Part shown: positions 1-8,248 of the stretch, one piece after another
How positions within the stretch are numbered: position 1 is the stretch's first letter
Layout of the letters: each line of letters opens with the position of its first letter
Origin: Gryganskiella cystojenkinii
Taxonomy: Eukaryota > Mortierellomycota > Mortierellomycetes > Mortierellales > Mortierellaceae
Assembly: GCA_015852425.1 (NCBI GenBank)
Contig: JAAAIG010001008.1
Span: 1 to 12,804 of the forward strand
Reading direction: 5' to 3'
DNA length: 12,804 nucleotides
Position numbers and translations under genes: made by a program
Notes under the pieces: generated by a model
Seen by the model: only the letters and a program-made list of their open reading frames with translations
The model's database searches: none
Told to the model about the DNA's origin: nothing

Positions 1-680
1 TATTGCCCAGTAGAGCAAACGCGTAGCTTGTGTCAATGATGAAAGGTAGTGGTCTCTTCCATGGAGCACAAGTTGGCCGCTGGCAAAAAAAATGGTGGCA
101 CCCACAAGTTCCACGGTTATCCAAACGACAGACAAGAACTTGAGAAGTGTCCACTAAAGTCATAACACCGATATTATACTTTCATGTGCGGGATAAAATA
201 TTTTTAGTTGTTTTTGTCGTTCAACCTTGAGGGCACATATTCTTGAACATGTGTGTTTCTTCATTGCTGTTATTCTCGCTTTATCAAGTCTCAGTGCTGA
301 CAACATAAGTGCAATTGGATTATTGACACGGTCAGTAAGTGCATAGACGCTCAGTGTGGTGCTGTATGTCTAAAAAACAGCGACTGCATTGGCAAGATGT
401 CCTCACTCCTCTGCCTCCTGCAGGCCCAGCAGTCGTCCGTGACACTCCTGACATGATTTTGTGGGACTGTTGCCGACTGCAACGAAGAGTGGAGCTATCA
501 ACCTTGTCAAGACGTGCTTAATATTTTTGTAAAAAATAGCCAGAGTCCGTCATCGTTTTAAACCAAGCATACAGCAGCTCGAGAGAGAGCAACTTCTCTG
601 TCTTTTCTTATTTATTCAAAATAAATCCATTGGATTTTGGCTAACTTACCACACACCCCGTCATATTTAGAATTGACTGG

Positions 681-712
681 GGGTCAAAATCTTTTTGAGC
701 CAGTTTTGACCC
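681..712. repeat. Inverted repeat, 9-bp arms
   Basis: GGGTCAAAA at 681-689 is the exact reverse complement of TTTTGACCC at 704-712, with a 14-nt spacer. The core arm GTCAAAA recurs in a second inverted repeat about 70 bp to the right. The arms could form a hairpin or a dyad binding site; no function can be assigned. Confidence 0.5.
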
Positions 713-753
713 AGCCAGACTGTTCTCATTGACCGTTTTTGAATGCCCTCCCC

Positions 754-783
754 GTCAAAACGACCATAGTTTGGGTTTTTGAC
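754..783. repeat. Second inverted repeat with the same GTCAAAA arms
   Basis: GTCAAAA at 754-760 pairs with TTTTGAC at 777-783 across a 16-nt spacer. The arms are the same as the core of the inverted repeat at 681-712. No mobile-element ends or target duplications are visible around the pair. Confidence 0.45.
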
Positions 784-1416
784 CATGGCGTTGCTTTTAT
801 CCTTTTGGTTTTTACTCTTTCTGACCTCCCTGCATGAATTTCGTCGGACGCACTGTGATGCTAAGTTAGCCTGTCCTACTTCTCTGGACTTTGCGCAAAC
901 AAAAAAAACCCCCTCCTCTGTCCTGAACTTTTCACTTAAGGGTGTTAAGCCTGTCAACGGAACGTTGCTGCTCTGCTGGTGGGAGGCTCCAGATGGACAA
1001 AGAAATCCAGACAACAAATAAATACTACAACACACAAACTAACGAACCAGGCACGAACTCAAGTGAATTCCTGTCTCTGTACAAACAAACGGAAAATTGA
1101 GGAAGAAGGATCGAGAACAAGAGCTGCACTGCGGCAAGGGGAATGCAAGAACGCTATTTCAAGTGGTACAGTACATTGTTTCGTGTTTTCTTAATGTTTG
1201 GTTCCAATCTCGTCTTTCAATTAATCACCCACGTTCCACTCCTTCATTTTAGTCACTCGTCATATTGCCTCTCAAGCTTCTTTGTTCTTTCATACATATC
1301 GTCTATTTTGCACCTAGAGAACTTATATCCACTTTTACAACTTTCATAAACTTATTGTATATATTTCAACTCTACGACTTTGCTCGACTTTCTTGCTAAA
1401 ATTGCTGTGAATATGT

Positions 1417-4400
1417 TCAACGTTCCAGTTCATCAATCCTTGCCGCTACAATGCCACCAATCAACGCAATGCTCTCAAGCGTATCCATCTCCAAGTGCTG
1501 GCATGCAACATCATGCACCTCAATTTTTCCGCGGATATAAGGTGTCCAACTAGCCGGGTCGACCAATGGTGCATTCTCGCTCCAACGAACTGATGCTCTA
1601 AAGAACAAAATGTCTCCACCATACACTGATGGAGTAAAGCGCCTGGCCAGCTTTTGATTGTTGATAACAACAGGCTTTGTCTTTTCCCAGAGTTCCAGAC
1701 CACGTTCGATCGAATCCTTGCTTCTTGACTCTGCCAAACGTACAGCATAATGGTTGGCGTCTTGCTCCTGACCTTGACTTTGGATGCCGTCGAATATCGA
1801 ATAGTCTCCTGTAGAGTCCATGATCGCCAGTAAAGCAACCTTTTCACCTTGTCTTTCAAACTCGACCGCCATGCTCTGAGCAACAGTACCACCAAAGGAC
1901 CAGCCAAGGAGATAATATGGTCCATGAGGTTGAATACTGCGAATCTGCCCGATGTAATCCAGAGTCATTTCCTTGACCGAAATTGCCATCGGGGTCTTTC
2001 CATTCAATCCACGAGCCTGTAGTCCGTACAATGGCTGCTCCGAGTTCAAGTACTTGGCCAAGCCTCCGTAAGACCAGCTCATACCCAATCCAGGGTGAAT
2101 GCAGAATAGTGGAGGTCGACTTCCCTGGGTCTTGAGGGGGAGTAACACTCCATATTCATCTTCTTGACCATTATTACCCTGGAGCAGTTTTTTGGCCAGC
2201 TTGGTAATTGTAGGAGCTGAAAAGAGCGTTTGCAGCTTCAACTCAATTCCTAGACGTTTTCGAACGTAGCTCATCATTCGCACAGCCAGCAAAGAATGTC
2301 CACAATGTCCACCCAGCATGAAGAAGTTGTCGTGGCGACCAACTTGCTCGATCTTGAGCAACTCGGCCCAGATTGAAGCCAATGTGACTTCCAAATCACC
2401 TTGAGGAACTTCATAGTCACGAGCAGCGAAGGAGGCGCTATCAGGCTCTGGAAGCGCTCGACGGTCAACCTTGCCGTTATTAGTCAGTGGGAACACGTCC
2501 AAGCGCACAAATGCCGAGGGTATCATGTACTCTGGTAACGCGGCAGCAAGATGTTCGCGCAGCGTATTAGCCAATTGCTCATCCAGATCGGCAACAACGT
2601 AGGCAATCAATCGTTTGTCGCTTTCTCCTATTGCAAGCACAATGACCTCACGCACTTGAGGATGTTCAGCAAAACGTGCTTCAATCTCACCGAGCTCGAT
2701 TCGGAAACCACGGATCTTGACTTGATCGTCATTACGACCCATGAACACAATATTTCCGTCAGGAAGGTATCGAACCAGATCACCAGTCCTATACATGCGA
2801 GCACCAGGCACATTTCTGAAAGGATCAGGAATGAACCTTTCGGCAGTGGGATCTGGACGGTTCAGATAACCAATTGCAACACCAGGACCGCCGATGTACA
2901 ACTCACCGACGACACCGATGGGGACAGGATTGCAGTACTTGTCCAGCACATATACCTGAGTGTTGCCGATAGGTCGTCCGATGGGCAAGCGATCTGACAC
3001 ATTGTTGCCACCGGTGACGTTGTACGTCGTTGCAATTACAGTTGATTCTGTGGGTCCATATGCGTTGATTAGACGAACTGGTCCGCCATGTCGAAGCACC
3101 TCAGAGAACACCTCTATCAATCCTTGTTCTCCTCCACAAATAAGGTACTTCAGCTTGGACAGGGCATTCCCAATGGTGAAAGCATACTGATGAAAGAGAG
3201 CCATTGTCAAGAGGAGCGCGGTGATTTGATGGCGGTCTAGAGCAGCTTCCAGGAGATATGCATCTAGGTACGTGTCGTTATCAATGATGACAATACGGGC
3301 TCCATTCAGTAGCGCTAGCCACACATCGAATGTACTTGCATCAAAGGCAATGTTAGCGACAAAGGCAACACGGTCTTCAAGGCCGATGTCAGCGTAACCA
3401 CTATTGACGACAAGGCGAACAATACCACGGTGTGATACCACCACACCCTTGGGGATACCTGTTGATCCAGAGGTGTACATAATATAGGCAGCGTCAAGAC
3501 TGGAGGCCGAAGAGTACACCGAGATCTCAACCGTATCTGAATGTGTAAGTACAAAACTCAGATTAGCGCTTTCTTTGAATCAAAATATTAACCCGCCAGT
3601 ATATTCTTTCTACGATCTGCATGTCGATACCACATACCTTGCTCATTTTCAATATTATCCTGAGCGCCGCTGAGGCGAAGCAGAGGCGTCTGAATATGAG
3701 GAAGAACATCCGTGTTCTCATCAGTGATCAGTAGCTTCGCACCGCTGTCCGTCGCGATGTAGGTTTGTCGTTCTACTGGAGCCTTAGCATCAATTGGTAC
3801 ATATGCTCCTCCCACTTTGAGAATAGCTAGTTGCGCAACAATCAACTTGAACGAGCGCTCCAACAGAATCGCGACATTGTCGCCCGGAAGGACCCCGAAA
3901 TCAACAAGCGTGCGGGCAAGTGAGTTAGCGCGGTTGTTCAATGCGCTGTAAGTCATCGAATGATCATCATGCACTACGGCAATTGCTTCTGGTGCCTTTC
4001 TCACTTGTTCCTCGAACAGCTGGTGAATGCATCGGTCGATGGGAAAAGGTGTCTCAGTGTTGTTCCAGGAATGAACAATCATGTCGTACTCCTCTGCAGG
4101 CAAAACGCCAAGACTCTGGACGGGAGTCTCTGGATTATTCTCGAGGGCCGAGGCTAGGTTTTGCAATGCTTGTTGCATGTATCCACAAAAGCTAGAGGGA
4201 TCGTACGGCTGTAAAACTTGTGCTGTCACGCCGAGACGGGATCCAAAGTCGTCGACGGACAGGGTAAAGGGATAGTTGGTGCGTTCTTCACCCCCAAGGT
4301 ATTTGAAGCCAGAGTTGATTTTGGCTTGCGCAGATGGCGTAGATGGTGCAAAATTGTGTCGGTAGTTTAAGAGAGTGCTCAGCAGTGGCACTCCATATGG

Positions 4401-5321
4401 TACGCTACTGCAACGTTGCGCTAGACTCAATGAAGCGTGTTCGTGCTCCAACAATGCCGCCAAGTTGGTATGAACTCTTCGGACGGCGTCCAGGGCACTG
4501 CTGCCTTCCACATCAACTCGAATGGGCAAAGTATTGACGAAGAGTCCCATGGCGCGTTCTGATCCAGATCCTCCTTGCATGCGTCCAGAGAGAACTGTAC
4601 CGAATACAACTTGTCTTTGTCCACTGGTAGCTGCAATCACCTGTGCCCAGGCAAGATGGCACAAGCTGGCAAGACTCACTCCCAGACGCTTGGCATGACC
4701 ACGCAGCGTGTTGTTGAGATCCTGGGGCAACATACGGCGGGATTGAGTCACACCGCAACCATCGTTGTAGATATCCGACAATCCATATGGCAGAGAGGGA
4801 GTATCGAAGTCACCGAGCATTTTGCGGAAGAATCTCTCGTGCTCATCCACGCTGACACCTGGACGTACTTGTGCAATGAGGTTTCGGAAAGGTTGAGGGA
4901 CTGGAAGAGACTCGCTTCGACGATCCATATATGCCTGGATTTCTTCTGCCATAACATCCAGCGTGGAGTGATCTCCTATGAGATGGTGCATTTGTTGTGC
5001 CAGGATCCAACGGCCATTCGTATCCTGCACAATTGAGAAACGCACCAATGGTGCCTGGGATAGCTCAATGCGATGCTGTCGAGGATCGCAGAGTTCTGTG
5101 ACTTGGTCAAGAATAGGTACATTGACTGGGTTCAACGAGAGCTCTGTGATTGACAGAGCAGCCTTGCGCAAGACGACCTGTGCAGGCGATGACAGGTTGT
5201 CCCACATAATGGCGGTACGCAAAATGTCATGGCGATCAACAACATTCTGGTACGCTGCCAGATAGCTGTCCAACGTCCCTCTGCTATCGAACACTCTGTT
5301 TAAAAGGATCAGATAGGTCAC
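1417..5321 (-). CDS. NRPS terminal-module fragment: dual E/C, A2, T2 and thioesterase
   Basis: Open after the frameshift near 5310, with one intron (3637-3537). The first ~400 residues are condensation-type: HHLIGDH carries the catalytic His, and [16 protein letters not shown] and [11 protein letters not shown] are C-domain core motifs. A2 contains [54 protein letters not shown] and NGKVDRR. T2 reads [12 protein letters not shown], three residues longer than the LGGHSLL norm. The TE holds GWSFGG (Ser), LAIMDS (Asp, 27 residues later) and QHLEM (His). Stop is TGA at 1417-1419. The first in-frame start-like codon (GTG, 5321) is not a real start, because the domain begins upstream in the other frame. 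The TE is of full length (~230 residues) and expected to hydrolyse or macrocyclize the peptide. Confidence 0.82.
1450..2121 (-). other. Type I thioesterase domain
   Basis: The alpha/beta-hydrolase core begins [11 protein letters not shown]. The nucleophile Ser is in GWSFGG (codon 1899-1897), the Asp in LAIMDS 27 residues later, and the His in QHLEMDT near the end. Spacing and length are those of a single C-terminal NRPS thioesterase that releases the peptide by hydrolysis or cyclization. There is no sign of a second tandem TE. Confidence 0.85.
2190..2425 (-). other. Thiolation domain T2 with altered attachment motif
   Basis: DNFFMLGGH is followed by an extra Cys-Gly-His before SLLAVRM. The Ser that takes the phosphopantetheine arm is at codon 2295-2293. 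The insertion lies at the start of helix 2, where the 4'-phosphopantetheinyl transferase binds, so arm loading may fail. Flanking sequence is normal for a carrier domain preceding a TE. Confidence 0.75.
2293..2310 (-). repeat. 9-bp tandem duplication in the T2 carrier motif
   Basis: On the minus strand GGACATTGT (2310-2302) is followed by GGACATTCT (2301-2293), differing by one base. Each unit encodes Gly-His-Cys/Ser. The duplication turns the usual LGGHS into LGGHCGHS without changing the frame. Confidence 0.85.
2440..4055 (-). other. Adenylation domain A2
   Basis: Complete activation domain, interrupted by the intron at 3637-3537 at the same codon position as in A1. The motifs [62 protein letters not shown] and NGKVDRR are intact. 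By-eye pocket residues are approximately D-A-F-L-I-G-A-V-I-K, which suggests a hydrophobic residue. This is a hand alignment, so substrate choice is low confidence. Confidence 0.8.
3537..3637 (-). other. Spliceosomal intron in A2 (101 nt)
   Basis: The donor GTATGT follows the exon end GAGCAAG at 3638; a CTAAT branch-like motif lies about 35 nt before the acceptor ATTCAG, ending at 3537. Removal joins ...NIENEQ to a split Asp codon and TVEISVYSS, restoring an uninterrupted A domain. The 5' ~75 nt closely resemble the intron in A1. Confidence 0.85.
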
Positions 5322-5487
5322 CTTCAGTAGCCATCATGTGATGGAAGAGAATACCGTCCTGTAGCGGCGACAATCCGTAGATATCCTGAATATTGGCCAC
5401 GCCTCCAGGAACTTGTTCAACAATACGGTCAATGTCATATTGGTTGAGATCAATCAATGGCAGCATTTCAGGCGTGATCCTAGTGGT
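4060..5487 (-). other. Dual epimerization/condensation domain (frameshifted)
   Basis: The N-terminal motif HHMMATEGD fits the HH[I/L]xxxxGD signature of dual E/C domains, and the second His motif reads HHLIGDH. Domains of this type epimerize the L-residue on the upstream carrier and then condense the D-residue with the downstream one. They are characteristic of bacterial lipopeptide synthetases and of the bacterial-like NRPSs of Mortierella. The frame changes around 5307-5313, between GD and [10 protein letters not shown]. The expected Pro codon after GD is reduced to a single C, so a 2-nt deletion fits best. Confidence 0.72.
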
Positions 5488-7783
5488 GCATGGTGTGATG
5501 ATATTCGACGGTGCCTCAGGGGCTTCCTGATAGCGGCTGAGAGAAGTAGCCAACACATTGAGCACGGGGTTTTCAAACAAAGTGTGCACTGACAAGGAAT
5601 GTCCAAGGCTGCGGACACGTGCAATCATCTGCACCGCCAGCAAAGAATATCCACCCAACGTGAAGAAATTGTCGTAGCGTCCAATTTTGTCGATTTTGAG
5701 CAAATCAGTCCATATCGCAGCCAATGCGATCTCCATTTCGCCTTGAGGAGCAACGTATTCGAAAGTGGCAAAGGAGGTGCTATCAGGCTCCGGAAGCGCT
5801 CGGCGGTCGACCTTGCCGTTGTTAGTCAGTGGGAACACATCCAAGCGCACAAATGCTGAGGGGATCATGTACTCTGGCAACGTGGCAGCAAGATATTCGC
5901 GCAGCGTATTCGCCAATTGCTCATCAGGATCGGCAACAATGTAGGCAATCAGTCGTTTGTCACTTTCTCCTATTGCGAGCACAATGACTTCACGCACTTG
6001 AGGATGTTCAGCAAGACGTGCTTCAATCTCACCGAGCTCGATTCGGAAACCACGGATCTTGACTTGATCGTCATTACGACCCATAAACACAATATTTCCG
6101 TCGGGAAGGTAGCGAACCAGATCACCAGTCCTGTACATGCGAGCACCAGGCACATTTCTGAAGGTATCAGGAATGAACCTCTCAGCAGTGAGGTCTGGAC
6201 GGTTCAGATAACCAATTGCAACACCAGGACCGCCGATGTACAACTCACCGACGACACCGATGGGGACAGGATTGCAGTACTTGTCGAGCACATATGTCCA
6301 AGTGTTGCCAATAGGTCTTCCGATGGGAAGTCGCTCAAGCTTGTTGTCCGCTTTCAAGACCTCATATGTTGTAGCGTATGTTGTTGCCTCTGTTGGTCCG
6401 TAGCCGTTGATAAGATGCTGTGGTCCGCCATGCTTCAGCAAAGCGTCAAACACCTCCACATTTCCTTGTTCACCACCGCACATTAGGTATCTCAATTTGG
6501 ACAAAGCCGGTCCGATAATGAAAGCATACTGGTGGAAAAGGGCTGTCGCCAACTGTAGGAAAGTGACCTGATAGCGATCTAGAGCTTCAGCCAAGCGATG
6601 CGCATCCAAATTCGTATCATAGTCGATAATAACGACACAAGAGCCGTTCAGCAGTGCTGACCAGACATCTAATGTGCTGAGATCAAAAGACACGTTCGAA
6701 GCGAACGCTACGCGATCATTGGGACCAATGTCTGAGAATCCATTATTGATGATAAGACGAGCGACGTTCCGATGGGGTACCATGACACCCTTTGGACGTC
6801 CAGTCGAGCCTGAGGTGTACATGACGTAGGCAGCATCAAGACTGGAGGCTGAAGAGAACGCAGAGGTCTCAACCATATCTATATGTAGGAAGAAGATTAG
6901 TGCTTGTTTGAACCAATATATTAACTTGCCTGTACACGCTTTCTACGGTCTGCATGTCGATACTACATACCTTTCTCGTTTTCAATATCATCCCGAGCGC
7001 CGCTGAGACGAAGCAGAGGCGTTTGAATCTGGACAGGAACATCCGTGTTCTCGTCAGTAATCAGCAACTTGGCACCACAGTCCGTCGCAATGTAGGATTG
7101 TCGTTCTTCTGGTGCCTTGGTATCGATCGGCACGTATGCAGCTCCAACCTTGAGGATAGCAATCTCGGCCGCCACAAGTTCAATCGAACGATCCAACATA
7201 ATCAGAACATAATCGCCACGTTTGACGCCTGCCGCAACAAGCTGATGAGCGATCACATTGGCACGGTGGTTCAACTCGCGGTATGTCATCGTCCGATCGC
7301 CATCCATAATGGCAACAGCCTCCGGCATCGCTTTCACCTTGTCCTCAAACAAATGATGGATGCAACTGTTTTCAGGATAGGAACGCTCGGTCCTGTTCCA
7401 TGTCTGAAGCAAAAGCTCCTGTTCCGGCGCTCCAAGTATCTGAGCTTGGCCGATGGATTGTGCAGTGTCGACTGTCATCCATCTCAACATTGCCTCCAAG
7501 TATCCAATGTAGCGATCAATCGTCTGTCGATCAAAGAGAGCTGTCGAGTACTGCAAACTTCCTACAATCTCACCATTCCTCTCATTCAGTGAAAGCTCAA
7601 GGTCGAACTTGGAGATTTTGTAATGCACTCTTTCAGGGACTGCCTCCACGTCGTCTAACTGAAGACAGCCGCTGTCGTTGTTTTGCCAGGCAAATAGCAC
7701 TTGGAAGAGTGGTGTCTGGTCTGTCCGACGAGGTGGCTGGACAATCTCAATGATTTTCTCGAAAGGCAAGTCCTGGTGAGCTT
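5313..7783 (-). CDS. NRPS penultimate-module fragment: end of C, A1, T1 and start of dual E/C
   Basis: The reading frame runs from just after the C-run frameshift to the second frameshift, with one intron (6970-6879). It opens with the end of a condensation domain (PFEKIIE, then FQVLFAWQN), which continues to ~7400. A1 follows: the A2-type motif [12 protein letters not shown], and after the intron [14 protein letters not shown] (A3), NGYGPTE (A5), [15 protein letters not shown] (A6), [13 protein letters not shown] (A7), [20 protein letters not shown] (A8) and NGKVDRR (A10, catalytic Lys). T1 reads [14 protein letters not shown], with Tyr where His is usual and the attachment Ser kept. The tail [19 protein letters not shown] opens the next C domain. 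The domain order implies activation of one amino acid and its transfer to T1. The residue identity is uncertain. Confidence 0.8.
5550..5760 (-). other. Thiolation (peptidyl carrier) domain T1
   Basis: The motif [14 protein letters not shown] carries the phosphopantetheine-attachment serine (codon 5646-5644). The normal His before the Ser is Tyr; natural variation occurs at this position, so T1 is probably functional. It sits between A1 and the E/C domain, as expected for an elongation module. Confidence 0.78.
5782..7391 (-). other. Adenylation domain A1
   Basis: ATP-dependent amino-acid activation domain, with the intron at 6970-6879 just before the A3 P-loop-like motif. All core motifs A2 to A10 are present, including the invariant Asp in YRTGD and the C-terminal Lys in NGKVDRR. 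Reading the ten pocket positions by eye from the GrsA alignment gives roughly D-L-L-Q-M-G-G-T-Y-K. I do not recognise this code, and Leu at the second position is unusual, so no substrate is assigned. The half from ~6303 to ~5779 is nearly the same as the matching half of A2. Confidence 0.8.
6879..6970 (-). other. Spliceosomal intron in A1 (92 nt)
   Basis: Donor GTATGT at 6970, branch-like CTAAT, acceptor ATATAG ending at 6879. Splicing joins ...DIENEK through a split Asp codon to MVETSAFSS, giving a continuous A domain. The position and phase are the same as in the A2 intron, just upstream of core motif A3. Confidence 0.85.
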
Positions 7784-8013
7784 GGGGCCGCGACTGTGGT
7801 CTTGCGCACTCGCTCCAAAAGCTGCTCTACATTGGGTTCTCCAGAAATGTCGACACGCAGCGCCAGAGTGTTGACAAAGAATCCAATCAACTGCTCGATT
7901 TGAGGATGATCACGAGTGAGTGATGCATCCAATCTGATAGGAACAGATGCACCAGTGAATGACTGCTGAGGAGGACGATGACGATCAGTGGGAAGCGTAA
8001 TGGACACCGGTGC
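7400..8013 (-). other. Condensation-domain remnant, N-terminal half lost
   Basis: NRPS similarity starts at [11 protein letters not shown] (about 8013), typical of the stretch after the HHxxxDG active-site half of a C domain, so the catalytic His motif is absent. [17 protein letters not shown] then joins directly to [18 protein letters not shown]. In related C domains some 45-50 residues lie between these blocks, so an internal in-frame deletion is inferred near 7908-7914. After VRKTTVAA the frame is lost in a CCCC run (7784-7787) and the similarity resumes one base off with [10 protein letters not shown]. This domain cannot be catalytically functional as it stands. Confidence 0.75.
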
Positions 8014-8247
8014 GTTTGCTTCCCGAATTACCTGACCGCAGAACTTGGTCCAGGCCGACTCTTTAGCACCAAGGTGCATATCGAGTGAGCCAAAGTCCGT
8101 GTCTTCAGTCTTTGTTTCGGTTAGGGCAAGAATAGAATGGGATAGATATTTGAGGTGGGCAGTGAGGTCGTTATGTTTTTGTGGATTGGACTTTTTTTCG
8201 AGGGAACGGCAGTTTAACGTGCCAATAGAAAAGGGTTGTAGGGACAT
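8014..8247 (-). pseudogene. LINE ORF2 start: endonuclease N-terminus, truncated
   Basis: Begins with ATG one base after the ORF1 stop. [11 protein letters not shown] and [10 protein letters not shown] match the first two motifs of the exonuclease-endonuclease-phosphatase fold; Glu in LTETK is the metal ligand. [14 protein letters not shown] is the last stretch that looks like LINE endonuclease. After that the frame reads NRPS C-domain residues (APVSITLP) and finally stops at 7747, giving a 166-codon chimeric frame. No reverse transcriptase follows. Confidence 0.7.
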
Positions 8248-8248
8248 T

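Larger units (their letters stand above)
1..1416. other. Non-coding region downstream of the NRPS; no supported gene
   Basis: Short open frames occur here on both strands, but none has a recognisable domain, splice sites or convincing composition. A minus-strand frame starting with ATG at 163 stays open to the left window edge (54 codons, Cys-rich) and could be the start of a gene cut by the window, but nothing supports it further. The part next to the NRPS stop (1340-1416) would hold the NRPS 3' UTR; I see no canonical AATAAA on the minus strand there. A small cluster of GTCAAAA inverted repeats at 681-783 is listed separately. Confidence 0.5.
1417..8013 (-). pseudogene. 5'-truncated, frameshifted non-ribosomal peptide synthetase: C(partial)-A-T-E/C-A-T-TE
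   Basis: This is the C-terminal end of a multimodular NRPS. Homology begins near 8013 inside a condensation domain and continues through A1 (~7391-5782), T1 (Ser codon 5646-5644), a dual E/C domain (~5487-4060), A2 (~4055-2440), T2 (Ser codon 2295-2293) and a type I thioesterase (~2121-1450), ending with a TGA at 1417-1419. Introns lie at 6970-6879 and 3637-3537. Defects seen directly: no start codon or N-terminal modules; fusion to a LINE upstream; loss of the first C domain's HHxxxDG half plus an internal block near 7912; a +1 shift in the C-run at 7784-7787; a second shift near 5307-5313; and a three-residue insertion in the T2 motif. By family knowledge such enzymes make peptides from carrier-bound amino acids. 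The many intact motifs suggest recent inactivation, or assembly indels for the two frameshifts. Confidence 0.85.

Noticed and set aside
1..163. Minus-strand frame from ATG at 163 running off the left edge
   Set aside because: Only 54 codons, no recognisable motif, includes an eight-base homopolymer; cannot be supported.
779..1021. 80-codon plus-strand frame with a signal-like hydrophobic start
   Set aside because: No domain, no homology I can recognise, and overlapping frames of similar length on the other strand; likely chance.
2551..2997. Plus-strand open frame opposite A2, with a near-copy at 5917-6486 opposite A1
   Set aside because: Both are antisense shadows of the A-domain coding sequence; their likeness follows from the similarity of A1 and A2.
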